64,000 bases of DNA from Sternotherus odoratus (GCA_032164245.1 JAVMKO010000036.1:62001-126000), one strand, 5' to 3'. Numbered from the stretch's first letter, positions 27,301-36,260 are shown. Notes: generated by a model not told the origin, from the letters alone. Numbers and translations: made by a program.

Positions 27301-30300
27301 CCTCTTAGAAGAAAGATCACGGGACAGTAACATAAGAGTCCGTCAAATGGTTGTAAGAGGCCTGGGAAATTTAGCCTCTGGGGCTCCTAAGAAGGTAAGA
27401 GAGAATACTGAATAGAATGCAGCAGAACTAGAGAAACCAAGGGAAATAGTTCTTCAGGGTTTACAGAGGCTGCACACAATGCACTAGGCCAAATTCTTCC
27501 TTCTTGCATACCCTAGTAACCTCTTTGCAGTCAATACAGAGCAAGCAGGATCCTTTGGTAAGCTGGGCAAAAGTAAACAAGGTGCACTTTAATATGACCC
27601 TATGTAAATGTCTACATCTAGGAACAAAACATGCAGGCCATACTTACAGGATGGGAGACACTATCCCAGAAAGCAATGATGCCGAGAAAAACTTGAGCCA
27701 TGGCAGAGAATCAGTTGAACATAAGCTCCCAATGTGAAGTTGTGGCCAAAAGGGCTGAAATCATCCTCTGAGACATAACCAGAGGAATCTTGAATACGAG
27801 TAAAGAAGTTATTTTCCCTCTCAATATGGCACTGATGGGAGCACTGCTAGAATGCCGTGTCCGGATCAGATGTCCTCAATTCAAGAAGGATGCTGATAAA
27901 TTAGAGAGGATTCAGAGAAGAGTCCCAAGAATTATCAGAAGATTGGAAAATATACCCTTAGTGATAGACTCAAGGAGCTCAGTCTATTTAGCTTTACAAA
28001 GAGAAGGTTAAGGAGGACAGTCTATAACTACTCACATGGGGAACAAATGTTGATAATGGGTTCTTCGCATTAGCAAACAAAGATATAACAAGATTCAATG
28101 GGGAAAAATGAAGCTAGACTAATTCAGACTGGTAATAAGGCATACATTGTTAATGGTGATTTTAAATAACCATTGGAACAATTTACTAAGAGTTGTGGTG
28201 GAGTCTCAGGCCCTAGCAATTTTAAAAATCAAGATTGGATGTTTTTCTAAAAGATACACTCTAGTTCAAACAGAGACTATTTCCAGGAAGTTCTATGTTA
28301 TGCAGGAGGTCAGACCGGATAATCACAATGGTCCCTCTTGGCCTTGGAATCTAAGTAACTAGGAATCTAATAATAGGATTATACAGGTCTATTATGGTAC
28401 CCAGTTTGGCTCATTGTAGCTAGCACCTGCTCTGAAATATAGGTCTCAGGGGGAGGTGGAATGAAATTCCCACAGCTTCATTAATGCTAAAGAAACCTTA
28501 TTAGAATTGTGATCAGTGATAAGTGTTCTTTAATGTCACATGTTTGTACAGGTGAAAAAGTACAAGAAGAATATTATGGTCATACTGATCAGGGCCTTAA
28601 ATGACCACCCTGAAACCATTCGCGAGAGCATGGAAGCCCTGGTCAAAATCCTCCAGGAGCTGAAAGGGGAAATTGGTTCCTCCTTCACAGACCTCGTGCA
28701 GCAGATCCGGTCTCACTTTGACAATGTATGTGAACAGAACTCTCCAACCCCAGTTCAACCAATCTTGATTAGACTCCATTTACAATGCGTGACATGGACT
28801 CCGTAGGCATTGCTCATGTCAGAGTGAAGAGATTTTAGGCCCCAGGGAAGAGAGGTGTTTTACGGAGGAGGATGGGGATGACATCCCTGCTCCCACCGTC
28901 TCACCCTTCTGTTCTTCTTTATTGCCACTGATAATCTCAAAGAAAGGCTGAATACTAGATTAGGTAGCTAGATAACCATGAAAAGGGGGGGTATAGAGTA
29001 CAACAGAGAGTGTTGGGCCTGCTCTATACCATTTTTATGTGAGAGGGTTGGAATGATAATTCTGTTTTGCAGAGGATTTTGAGATTTAAAATTTTGGTTT
29101 TGTTCCTATTTGTGGGAGCCCCTCTCCCCAAACTTCAAACCTCTTTGTGAAACAGAATTGCTATTCTCAAGCTAGCGCTATTGGAAGCCTTGGCCCAGGG
29201 CAATCTGCTCTCAGACTATCCCAGTGCTGGGAACTCTGGGAGCTAGAGGTACCAGGGAGAGCCGGGACTCCCATAGTCCCAGAAGCTGGGGGCCTGGAAG
29301 CCCACGATCCTAGTCAGCCTGCTAGATGGGCTGCCAAGGAGCTGGATGGTGCAATGACAAGACACCAGGCAGGTTTCTTAGGACCCCTCCCTGGCTTCTG
29401 GTGGAATTTTATCAAAATTGAACGGTCTCTAAACAGGGCCGACTCTAAGTTTTTTGCCGCCTCAAGCAAAAATAAAGGGCAGCTGGAGGAGCACCACCGA
29501 AGCAAAAAAAAGGGGGGGGGGAGGCGATGGTGTGGCCGAAGGAGCAAAGGGGAGTCAGTGCGACTGAAGGAAAAAAGTGAGAGGCGGCGTGGCCACAGTG
29601 AAGCCAGAGGGGTGGGAGCAGCGCAGCCAGAGAAGCAAAGAGGTGCTGCCCCTTCCAGAGTGCCGCCCCTGGCACATGCTTCCTCTGATGGTGCCTGGAG
29701 CTGGCCCTGTTGCTAAAATATTTTGATGAATCAGCGAATTTGAACCAAAACTTGGTTAATTGAAGTTTTTCTGACTAGCTGTAGTTGGAATCGCTCTACT
29801 TTAGCGTAAAAGAGATGGCTGTGTGAGGGGTGCGATGTGATTGTCCCTTAGTTACCAACTTGTGGGGCTTTCTTGGCTGTAGGAGGACGATGGTATTCGT
29901 TCATTGGCCTTTGTCCTCTTTGGCATCCTGGCCCGCCACACAAACATATGGTGGAAGTCGTACTTCAGCGAGCAAGTTAGACGGAGCTGGGTCCCACTTC
30001 TTCTACACCTGCAAGACCCAAACCTGGAGGTTTCAAGGGTAAGACAGACAGTGACTTATTTACTAAGCGAAAGGAATCTTCCCCCCAATGCCAGGGGAGC
30101 TCTGCTATTCCTGCCTGCTGTGGAGGCCCAAATTCTCCCCTCAGTTCATTGCCCTCCTGCTGAGTCAGTTCCAGCCAGGTTGGCCCGTGGCTGCCTCACC
30201 AGAATAGGTCCTGGGTCTGACCCCAACAGGTCTCTATTCCCATCTGTCTCTACCCCAGACCTCTTCCCCCCAGAACAGAGAGACCACGGCTATGCCTGGT

Positions 30301-33154
30301 GCAGCAGTTTTCATAGGTATATCTGTTCCCAAAAAGACATTGATGCTGCCTCCAGGTTTCAGTGGAAGCTCTCCCCTCTATTAGTCATTCCTGCATGTTT
30401 TCTGCCAATTACATCCAAACTAATCCCTTTTCATCCTGGAACAGATGAGCAATCACGCAGATGAGATCCCTTGGAATGAACAGAGCACTCGGTAGGGAAC
30501 AATCCAATGGTGTGACACTCTTTTTCAGGAATGCAGAATTGCGTTTCACCTGTGTGCCCCCTTTTCGGGACTGAAGAAGGTCCAGCGCACAATTAAGAAC
30601 CACCTTGACAGCACAGCTGAGCTGAACCTTGAATTGCTCCAGGTGGACATTTGCAGACACCTTGTGAGTGAGCTGTTGAACCGTAGGAGATTATTGACTG
30701 GAGTGGCTTGTGGTGGTGTAGAGGTGTGGGGGGGATGTGTGATGGATAATGTCAATAACTGTAAAAGTGGGATATATGACTGAGGGTGATGGGAAATGTA
30801 AATCTGCCCCAGATTCCCATTTCCCCACTTCTACCTAGCCACCTGTCCTCTCTTATTTACCTGTGGTTGGTAGAAGCATGTGCTGGCAGTCAAAGGGTAC
30901 TTCTAGCCAGAGAGAGCTCATGTGTCTCTGATTTCCTCTAGGCCAAAGAGAAACCAGCGCTGCTGGGGAACATGTACAAAAACACCATTCCCTACTTCGA
31001 GAGCTGCTGGGAAGGGATCCGGGCAGCTGCAGTCAAGTTAGCTGGTGAGAGATGATGCCCAGTGTCCCTTTTGATATTCCCATTGAGGGAGACAGAAAAA
31101 ATCCTACTGCGCAGCCCCAAGCTTCCATGAATTGCTCTGTGCCTCGGCTTCCCAGACATAAACAGAGATGTTACTATCCCGACCTCTCCAGTGGGTTGGT
31201 GGGAGGAATTCATTCGGTGCTATACAGTGCTTTGGGATTGTTGCTGGGAAAACACGGTGCAGTCATCGCGTAGTGGAGGCTGGGACACTGTCACGTAGGG
31301 CATGTTTATACTTTGACAGGGGGTATAATTCCCAGCTTGATGGGACAGACCCGCACTAGCCCTGTGTGCTAAAAATAGAGAGGAGCTGCGATGGCAGGAG
31401 CAGCAGGATGTTTAACCACCCCAAGTATGATCCCATCCAAACCCCAAAGTCTATTCTCAAGGTGACTAGCTCCTCCCGTGCTGCCTTAGCGCCATTCTAA
31501 TTTTAGCACACTAGAGCTGTCAGAGCTAGCGTGAGCCTGTCCCATTGAACTGGGTATGATCCCCGTCGCTCAAAGTGCAGAGCTACCCGGTATGGTTCAG
31601 TGCTCCTCACTGCTACCTCATCACTGGGAGGCATGCAGCCCACCTTCCCCCAGCGCCTGCTGTTTCACGTTCCTGGCCACACAACCTTGTGAAGGAAGCA
31701 TTCGGTTCCTCCTCTTTGGCCCTGTGCCCTCTTCTCTCTAGCACACCCATGTGAGACAGGCAGGCACTGTGGTCTAAGTCTCCCCTATCAGCCACCGTGT
31801 GAGATCCCTGCTTAGAACTCACTTATTCCTGGCCCCAGTCCTTTGCTCAGACCACTAGACCAAGACACTATCGCTTCTCGGCTCTTTTGAGCTAAGAAAG
31901 CATCATCTAAAAGTTATATCTGTCGTCAGTAACTGACAGCAGTGGCAAGAGGAACACAGACTGTGTAACGCAAATGGATTTGATGTCAACATTCTTCTCA
32001 GGGTGGACTCTAAACTGCTCTAGCATCCTCTTGCCCACAGCTCAGCCTTAGGCCCACAGTAGGAGACACCAAAGACCTATCTAGGGGGCTGCTAATCTCA
32101 CTTTGCACACAAGGGAAGGCTTTATTATTATTGTTATTGTTTATTTTACATTGTGTATTTAGGCATCATCATTGTCAATCAAACAGCTACGCAGCACATG
32201 GAAGGGCTGTACCTGGAACATCTGCTGATATGTAAGTAATAAATACAGCTGAAGTCCTGCTCATTAGTGTTAGAAAGGAATTTAGCTGACAAGCAGCGGT
32301 AACCGATACCACTGGTGCAAAGAGCATCAGCCACACATCAAAGGACAAATTCACCCTTGCCCAGTAGAAAGGCAGCTTTAATTTCCCCTGAAGGAAGAAG
32401 CTGCAGAAGGTATGAGATGAGTCAGTGCATTTCCTGGTTGTCCTGGAAATTCCCCCTCCGCAGCCAGAACTATCCACTCTTTGGGCTTTATTGGCTCGCT
32501 GTGGACTCCCCAGGTGAAAAGAAGTTGTAGCCACTTTCTGCTACTCCAAATTGCCCACCAGCACTTTTTCTTCCAGTAGGTGCCCTCCCCTGATCATGCA
32601 TAAACCAGCTTGGACCTGGCCTCTGTTAAATTCCAGGTTTATTCTCTATGGCTCCTGAATAGAGATGGAAACTAAACTTAAAAGTGGAAGCTATTGAAAC
32701 AGGGGACCTTCTTCCATTGACAGCAGCGTGGATGACTCTGGTAGAGTCTGGGTATCCCCCCCATTGGGAGCATGGAAGGGATCCAATGGAGGAACCTAAA
32801 GTTTTCTTTGTATTGGAGAGCTACTGTAGTGGGGTATTCAGAGGTAATGAGTCTTCAGCTATTTCAGGCACAGGTGACTATATGAAGAGTGAGGCATTTT
32901 CCTAACTCATGTATTTTCCATCCCAATGGAAGGACTGAGCCCCAGTTTCACACGTTTGCATGTGACCATTCTGCTCAGGTACTTCAAGGTTCTGTTATCA
33001 TGCTTAGTTGCAATTTGACTGACTGTTCACTAACGTGTTGTCCTCTGTAATTTCAGCTCTCCAGTTCCTACAGAATGACGCAAGTCCCACTGTCCGGCTG
33101 CTGGCAACAGAAATGAGAAATGACTTCTCTCCTGGCCGAGTTGTTGGGGAGTGA
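1436..33154 (+). CDS. MROH-family HEAT-repeat protein, 31 exons, 5' end missing
   Basis: This is the C-terminal 1,200 residues of a Maestro HEAT-like repeat protein. The product is all-helical in character: successive 40-50 residue blocks rich in Leu/Ala with LLxxL-type helices fit tandem HEAT repeats, and no signal peptide or membrane segment is seen. Family members are usually about 1,600 residues (human MROH1 and MROH2), so roughly 400 residues should lie upstream of base 1. The final blocks (DDGIRSLAFVLFGILARHTN, then WVPLLLHLQDPNLEVS and VDICRHL) are the part I recognise best, and they resemble the MROH1/MROH2 group. I cannot decide the paralogue. All exon junctions are GT-AG and the phase is kept through 30 introns, so the gene looks intact. 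Molecular function is not established for most of the family, and a scaffold role is only inferred from HEAT repeats. Confidence 0.88.
3640..4200. repeat. Intronic MITE-like remains
   Basis: GGCTGCGTCTACAG at about 3656 looks like a turtle MITE end. The segment 3925-3995, with CAGATTCTCCGCTGATGTAA followed by a partly reverse-complementary copy, looks like another small palindromic element. No full borders could be set. Confidence 0.3.
4475..4965. repeat. A/T-rich degenerate repeat in the intron after 4408
   Basis: A long run of T-, A- and G-homopolymer patches ends in TTGTTCAACCAGCTCTAA, a tail I associate with a common reptile repeat. Short open frames here are low-complexity artefacts. 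Confidence 0.3.
4966..6280. other. Intron sequence without recognised gene
   Basis: No exon fits the reading phase here. The segment 5630-6280 has LTR-like character, with AATTAAACTCTGCTTGTATTC near 6177 resembling an LTR 3' region, and it may belong to the LTR fragment that follows. Confidence 0.3.
6280..6560 (+). mobile_element. LTR fragment, same family as 23575-23900
   Basis: The stretch with GGCAGGCACAGAGAAGGCTT and CCTCACAACCCTGGGCACC matches the reverse complement of 23575-23720. AATTCCGTGAGTGTCCAGTGG matches the reverse complement of about 23850-23875. The two copies are in opposite orientation. Orientation here follows the TTAAA-like tail upstream and is tentative. Confidence 0.5.
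8277..8682. mobile_element. hAT-type MITE
   Basis: Terminal inverted repeats CAGTGGTTCGCAACC and GGTTGAAAACCTCTG flank an A/T-rich core. The 8-bp flanks ATTTAGAG and ATCTAGCA share only five positions, so it is old. The 3' end of a related copy lies at about 46915-47072. Confidence 0.65.
8690..8990 (+). repeat. MIR-like SINE
   Basis: GCAGCCTTAGGCAAGACATTTAG followed by CTCACACC and GGCTGAAAAGAACTTTGCGAG follows the MIR-type tRNA-SINE plan of amniotes. It lies inside the intron between exons 7764-7886 and 9078-9230. Confidence 0.5.
9536..10000 (+). mobile_element. Reptile MITE fragment
   Basis: It starts GGGGTATGTCTATATGACG and contains GTGCACTGTGGGTAGCTATC twice, features of a very common turtle and crocodile DNA-transposon family. 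The right end was not found. Open frames here are not genes. Confidence 0.45.
11323..11634 (+). repeat. Source copy of a 312-bp segmental duplication
   Basis: This segment holds the 3' part of an intron and all of exon 11553-11632. It matches 41623-41685 plus 43979-44227 over exactly 312 bases, with six differences that I counted. Confidence 0.9.
11553..23561 (+). CDS. MROH-like gene, exon block 2 (10 exons)
   Basis: Exons: 11553-11632, 12123-12258, 12428-12523, 13374-13478, 17130-17253, 19050-19159, 20085-20237, 21364-21518, 22756-22918 and 23359-23561. Phases chain correctly; for example 11632 ends AG and 12123 begins C to make Ser, and 21518 ends CG with 22756 beginning T to make Arg. The block starts DFIKEEPLDSLASPVRYKAI and runs to RKLRNAPDKPCR. 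The 3.65-kb intron after 13478 is mostly transposons (hairpin SINE, CR1, CA repeat, hAT). Exon 11553-11632 has a near-identical second copy at 44146-44225. Confidence 0.87.
14589..14815 (+). mobile_element. SINE insertion forming a perfect hairpin
   Basis: The insertion starts with AGGTAGCCGTGTCAGTCTGG. From 14642 to 14803 it is a foldback: arms 14642-14710 and 14735-14803 are perfect reverse complements of 69 bases, with a 24-base loop. The whole insertion is flanked by 15-base direct repeats, CCTCTTGTTATGTTA at 14589-14603 and the same with one change at 14801-14815. Direct repeats this long fit LINE-mediated retrotransposition. Confidence 0.8.
14925..15440 (-). mobile_element. CR1 LINE fragment, reverse orientation
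   Basis: TCTAGCCCAGTGTCCTGTCTTC, AGAGGGAATGAACAG, GAGTTCCATGGGTTGACTG and TGATTTTATAGACCTC are in the order typical for the turtle CR1 3' region on the opposite strand. The minus strand near 15365-15400 reads as the end of the reverse transcriptase (TEVYKIMT). Confidence 0.75.
15505..15577. repeat. (AC)n microsatellite
   Basis: An uninterrupted AC run of about 73 bases lies next to the CR1 fragment. The minus-strand frames with long Cys-Val runs are artefacts of it. Confidence 0.98.
16278..16579. mobile_element. hAT-type non-autonomous element with perfect target duplication
   Basis: Ends are CAGGGGTCTCCAAACT and AGTTTGGAGACCCCTA, an inverted repeat of about 16 bases. The flanks GGCTAGAC (16270-16277) and GGCTAGAC (16580-16587) are identical, the 8-bp duplication expected of hAT transposases. 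The element is 302 bp and encodes no transposase. Confidence 0.9.
17522..17810. mobile_element. Palindromic MITE, A/T-rich
   Basis: AGGGCTTGTCTACA at the left and TGTAGACACGCCTT at the right are imperfect inverted repeats. The core is rich in TTAATT. Similar TGTCTACA ends are common in turtle MITEs. Confidence 0.55.
18021..18142. mobile_element. 122-bp MITE with 10-bp target duplication
   Basis: It begins AGGGTGACTAG and ends CTGGTCACCCT. The flanks ATTTCCAATT (18011-18020) and ATTTCCAATT (18143-18152) are identical. A 9-10 bp duplication is more like Mutator-type than hAT elements. A truncated relative ends at 24539. Confidence 0.8.
18332..18380. repeat. (CA)n microsatellite
   Basis: An uninterrupted CA run of about 49 bases. 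Confidence 0.98.
18416..18600 (+). mobile_element. Single-orientation SINE copy
   Basis: AGAGGTAGCCGTGTTAGTCTGG continues through CTTTCGTGGGCTAATACCC to a tail with AGTGGAAGTGTCCAGAAGCAGG. This is the plain, non-hairpin form of the family seen at 14604 and 46274. Confidence 0.7.
19784..19935 (-). mobile_element. CR1 LINE 3' end, reverse orientation
   Basis: ATAGAATCTCAGAGTTGGAAGGGACCTCAGG is the reverse complement of the classic CR1 3' terminus. It is followed by the usual segment ending CCACTGAGCTATCCCTCCC. Confidence 0.85.
22040..22250 (-). mobile_element. CR1 LINE fragment
   Basis: ACCATAAGAGCGGCCACACTGG and CATCTAGCCCAGTATTCTGTC through CTTCTGGCAAACAGAGG match the 5' part of the segment at 14925-15440, in the same orientation. 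Confidence 0.75.
22535..22635 (+). mobile_element. SINE fragment, older subfamily
   Basis: GAGTCCTGTGGCACCTTCAAGACTAACT and CTTTCATGGGCTAATATCCAC are diverged from the copies at 14604 and 18416. Confidence 0.6.
23212..23290 (-). repeat. MIR-like SINE fragment
   Basis: TTTTACAGATGTGGGAAACTGAGCC is the reverse strand of the MIR-type core, just upstream of exon 23359-23561. Confidence 0.45.
23575..23900 (-). mobile_element. LTR fragment, inverted relative of 6280-6560
   Basis: The order of similar blocks is the mirror image of the copy at 6280-6560. It lies directly behind the exon that ends at 23561. Confidence 0.5.
24450..24539. mobile_element. Truncated copy of the 122-bp MITE
   Basis: AAGCAAGTGTGAAAAATCAGG continues to GGACATCTGGTCACCCTA. 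The right end matches the element at 18021-18142; the left end is missing. Confidence 0.65.
24560..25080. other. Intron stretch, nothing recognised
   Basis: No exon in phase and no known repeat could be named between the MITE and the exon at 25121. Confidence 0.3.
25121..33154 (+). CDS. MROH-like gene, exon block 3 with stop codon (9 exons)
   Basis: Exons: 25121-25243, 25433-25544, 27248-27394, 28552-28725, 29883-30038, 30529-30663, 30942-31044, 32163-32231 and 33057-33154. The block carries the most family-typical sequence, including LRVTSTAFLAE, VRQMVVRGLGNLASGAPKKV and a run of acidic-start helices at EDDGIRSL. The last exon reads SLQFLQNDASPTVRLLATEM and ends GRVVGE before the TGA at 33152. 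No AATAAA is seen in the next 190 bases. About 25 bases after the stop an inverted-repeat arm begins, so the normal 3' UTR may have been disrupted or may extend across a repeat. Confidence 0.88.
26020..26170 (-). repeat. MIR-like SINE
   Basis: ATTTTACAGGCAGGGAACTGATGC and CAAGTGACTTGCCCAAATTCAC are the reverse strand of the MIR-type core, followed by TGAACCTGGGTCTCCTAAGT. Confidence 0.65.
26250..26995 (+). mobile_element. Possible LTR element fragment
   Basis: CTGTATAAAGAGGCCTCATG has a TATA-like core. The long non-coding leader style resembles turtle gypsy-type LTRs. No target duplication or protease/reverse transcriptase remains were found. Confidence 0.35.
27480..28360 (+). mobile_element. 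CR1-type LINE relic
   Basis: Broken frames read VSWAKVNKVHFN and KCLHLGTKHAGH near 27560-27660, then KDADKLERIQRRVPRIIR near 27880-27945, the C-terminal part of a CR1 reverse transcriptase. The 3' end CAGGAGGTCAGACCGGATAA with CTTGGAATCTAAG closes it at about 28350. It is full of stops. Confidence 0.75.
29434..29709. mobile_element. hAT-type MITE
   Basis: Ends CAGGGCCGACTCTAAG and GGAGCTGGCCCTG are inverted repeats. The 8-bp flanks TCTCTAAA and TTGCTAAA share six positions. The 189-residue open frame crossing it (29147-29716) is not a gene. Confidence 0.8.
31868..31900 (+). ncRNA. U2 snRNA-like 5' fragment (pseudogene or SINE head)
   Basis: ATCGCTTCTCGGCTCTTTTG then AGCTAAGA is close to the conserved first 28 bases of U2 snRNA. 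The rest diverges at once, with no branch-recognition or Sm region. SINEs with snRNA-derived heads are known in crocodilians, so this may be one. It lies in the intron before exon 32163-32231. Confidence 0.4.
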
Positions 33155-33174
33155 CGAGGAGACAGAAGAAGGCG

Positions 33175-33348
33175 CATTCAGTATTATAAGGACCCTAACG
33201 TCAATCAAACGTGAACCCCACCCCTTGATCCCATAAGCCCTGCCCCCGTTCACTGGAAGTCCCATCCCATTGGAAATTACTTCCAGGGACAAGGTGGACA
33301 CATGATCAGAAGCAAGATGTGTCATGTGACCCCTCTAAGAACTCCTTC
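33175..33348. repeat. Left arm of a large inverted repeat
   Basis: The reverse complement of this segment aligns with 36090-36260. Shared blocks include GGGTCACATGACACA, GGTCATGTGTCCACCTTG and a TTGATTGAC/TTGGATTGAC block. It begins about 20 bases after the MROH stop codon. Confidence 0.7.
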
Positions 33349-35933
33349 CAGGGCCGGTGACAGGGGGGGACTAGGGGGACAGGTATACCCGGCCCCGGAC
33401 TTAAGGGGGGCCCCCATGTCAGGACTCATGTCGGGGCGGGGAGGGGGCAGGAGGGGAGGAGGGCAGGAGGGGGGGTAGGAGGGGGGCAGGAGGGGGGCAG
33501 GAGGGGAGGGGGGCAGGAGACTAGGATGGATGGGGTGGGCAAGGCGTGGATGGGCAAGGTGTGGATGCAGGAGGGAAGGAGGTTTGGTGGAGGGGAGGCT
33601 GGGCCTGGGTGGGTCAGGCATGAGGGGCAGGAGGCTGGGTTGGGAGTGGGAGGGGGGAGGAGGTTAGGTTCGGTGGGATGGGCCGGGCCAGGCAGGGGTG
33701 GGGGAGGGAAGGCGGTTAGATGGGGGGAGGTTGGGCGGGAGTAAAGGAAGATCATCCCCAACAGCGGAGTGGGCCAGGCAGGGATGGGTGGGAGGTTAGG
33801 CTGGAGGAGGAGAATAGGCTGGGTGGGCCGGGTCAGGCGGGGGGGGGAAGGCGAATAGGCTGGGGGGGGGAGGTGGGCCAGGCAGGGGTGGTGTGCTAGA
33901 GCAGCGGTCGCCAACCGGTGGTCCGCAGGAAAAACTGAGTGGTCCGCGGCGCCGGGGGGGGGGCCCGAGCCGCGCCGCGCGAGCCGGGGGGGACCCGAGC
34001 CGGGGGGGCCCTGAGCCGCGCGAGCCGGGGGGGACCCGAGCCGGGGGGGCCCTGAGCCGCGCGAGCCGGGGGGGGACCCGAGCCGCGCGAGCCGGGGGGG
34101 ACCCGAGCCGGGGGGGCCCTGAGCCGCGCGAGCCGGGGGGGGACCCGAGCCGCGCGAGCCGGGGGGGACCCGAGCCGGGGGGGCCCTGAGCCGCGCGAGC
34201 CGGGGGGGGACCCGAGCCGCGCGAGCCGGGGGGGACCCGAGCGGGGGGGGACCCGAGCCGCGCGAGCCGGGGGGGGACCCGAGCCGCGCGAGCCGGGGGG
34301 GACCCGAGCCGGGGGGGCCCTGAGCCGCGCGAGCCGGGGGGGGACCCGAGCCGCGCGAGCCGGGGGGGACCCGAGCCGGGGGGGCCCTGAGCCGCGCGAG
34401 CCGGGGGGGGACCCGAGCCGCGCGAGCCGGGGGGGACCCGAGCCGGGGGGGCCCTGAGCCGCGCGAGCCGGGGGGGGACCCGAGCCGCGCGAGCCGGGGG
34501 GGACCCGAGCCGGGGGGGCCCTGAGCCGCGCGAGCCGGGGGGGGACCCGAGCCGCGCGAGCCGGGGGGGACCCGAGCCGGGGGGGCCCTGAGCCGCGCGA
34601 GCCGGGGGGGGACCCGAGCCGCGCGAGCCGGGGGGGCCCCGAGCCGGGGGGGCCCTGAGCCGCGCGAGCCGGGGGGGGACCCGAGCCGCGCGAGCCGGGG
34701 GGGCCCCGAGCCGGGGGGGCCCTGAGCCGCGCGAGCCGGGGGGGGACCCGAGCCGCGCGAGCCGGGGGGGACCCGAGCCGGGGGGGCCCTGAGCCGCGCG
34801 AGCCGGGGGGGGGCCCGAGCCGCGCGAGCCGGGGGGGGGCCCTGAGCCGCGCGAGCCGGGGGGGGACCCGAGCCGCGCGAGCCGGGGGGGACCCGAGCCG
34901 GGGGGGCCCTGAGCCGCGCGAGCCGGGGGGGGACCCGAGCCGCGCGAGCCGGGGGGGACCCGAGCCGGGGGGGCCCTGAGCCGCGCGAGCCGGGGGGGGA
35001 CCCGAGCCGCGCGAGCCGGGGGGGACCCGAGCCGGGGGGGCCCTGAGCCGCGCGAGCCGGGGGGGGGCCCGAGCCGCGCGAGCCGGGGGGGACCCGAGCC
35101 GGGGGGGCCCTGAGCCGCGCGAGCCGGGGGGGGGCCCGAGCCGCGCGAGCCGGGGGGGACCCGAGCCGGGGGGGCCCTGAGCCGCGCGAGCCGGGGGGGG
35201 CCCGAGCCGCGCGAGCCGGGGGGGACCCGAGCCGGGGGGGCCCTGAGCCGCGCGAGCCGGGGGGGGGCCCGAGCCGCGCGAGCCGGGGGGGACCCGAGCC
35301 GGGGGGGCCCTGAGCCGCGCGAGCCGGGGGGGGGCCCGAGCCGCGCGAGCCGGGGGGGACCCGAGCCGGGGGGGCCCTGAGCCGCGCGAGCCGGGGGGGG
35401 GCCCGAGCCGCGCGAGCCGGGGGGGACCCGAGCCGGGGGGGCCCTGAGCCGCGCGAGCCGGGGGGGGGGCCCGAGCCGCGCGAGCCGGGGGGGACCCGAG
35501 CCGGGGGGGCCCTGAGCCGCGCGAGCCGGGGGGGGCCCGAGCCGCGCGAGCCGGGGGGGACCCGAGCCGGGGGGGCCCTGAGCCGCGCGAGCCGGGGGGG
35601 GCCCCGAGCCGCGCGAGCCGGGGGGGACCCGAGCCGGGGGGGCCCTGAGCCGCGCGAGCCGGGGGGGGACCCGAGCCGCGCGAGCCGGGGGGGACCCGAG
35701 CCGGGGGGGCCCTGAGCCGCGCGAGCCGGGGGGGACCCGAGCCGGGGGGGCCCTGAGCCGCGCGAGCCGGGGGGGGACCCGAGCCGGGGAGGCCCTGAGC
35801 CGCGCGAGCCGGGGGATACCCGAGCCGCGCGAGCCGGGGGGGACCCGAGCCGCGCGAGCCGGGGGGGCCCTGAGCCGCGCGAGCCCGGGGCCTGGTACAC
35901 TTGTCCCTCTAGTCTCCCCCATCACCGGCCCTG
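33349..35933. mobile_element. TIR element carrying a GC-rich minisatellite (family A)
   Basis: The left end CAGGGCCGGTGACAGGGGGG and the reverse complement of the right end, CAGGGCCGGTGATGGGGGAG, agree over about 45 bases with gaps. Related ends occur at 44228-44325 and 55726-56174. No matching 8-bp flank was found. At 33902 it contains the left end of a second family (CAGCGGTCGCCAACC), the one complete at 41686-43970. Confidence 0.65.
33955..35890. repeat. 67-bp GC-rich minisatellite
   Basis: It has about 28 repeats of a roughly 67-base unit built from three sub-blocks, each CCCGAGCC or CCCTGAGCC (with or without GCGCGAGCC) followed by a run of 7-9 G. Runs of seven or more G every 15-27 bases on one strand could form G-quadruplexes. 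Because the unit lacks stops, open frames of 824 and 709 codons appear on the minus strand (33426-35900 and 33796-35925). They are Pro/Arg/Gly repeats and not genes. Confidence 0.95.
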
Positions 35934-36089
35934 CTCTCAGGGTGGTCCGCTGCCTCTGAAACCCCTCCTGATTGGTAGAGGGGCATGGGAGGAGTTCTTA
36001 GAAGGATCACACAAACCCCAGAACTCCCTCTGATTGGTCGTATCTTCTCTCGGGGCATTCCTATTGGGGCAAAACCCATGCTGCTTGGT

Positions 36090-36260
36090 GGAGGACAGTG
36101 GAAATTCTTAGACGGGTCACATGACACACCTTGCTTCTGGTCATGTGTCCACCTTGACCCCGGAGGTAATTCCCCCATGGGCTAGGACTACCAGTGACTG
36201 GTGTGCAGAGCTTACGGCGTCAAGTGGTCAGGTTAACTTTGGATTGACAGTAGGGCCCTT
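36090..36260. repeat. Right arm of the large inverted repeat
   Basis: It pairs with 33175-33348. An extra partial direct copy of its beginning (GGAGGAGTTCTTAGAAGGATC) lies at 35988. Four ATTGG (CCAAT-box-like) motifs occur around the pair, which may be chance. Confidence 0.7.

Noticed and set aside
29147..29716. A 189-codon plus-strand frame in an MROH intron
   Set aside because: Its second half is a hAT MITE with clear ends at 29434 and 29709, and it is not in phase with the neighbouring exons.
31868..31990. Functional U2 snRNA gene
   Set aside because: Only the first stem-loop is similar; the branch-point recognition sequence, Sm site and 3' stem-loops are absent.
33426..35925. Minus-strand open frames of 824 and 709 codons
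   Set aside because: They are translations of the 67-base minisatellite (Pro/Arg/Gly/Ser repeats), are open in overlapping frames, and change frame with G-run length.
35940..36100. Cluster of CCAAT boxes as a promoter
   Set aside because: The ATTGG motifs are shared by diverged repeat copies around the inverted repeat, and no start-like GC or TATA context or downstream exon was found.
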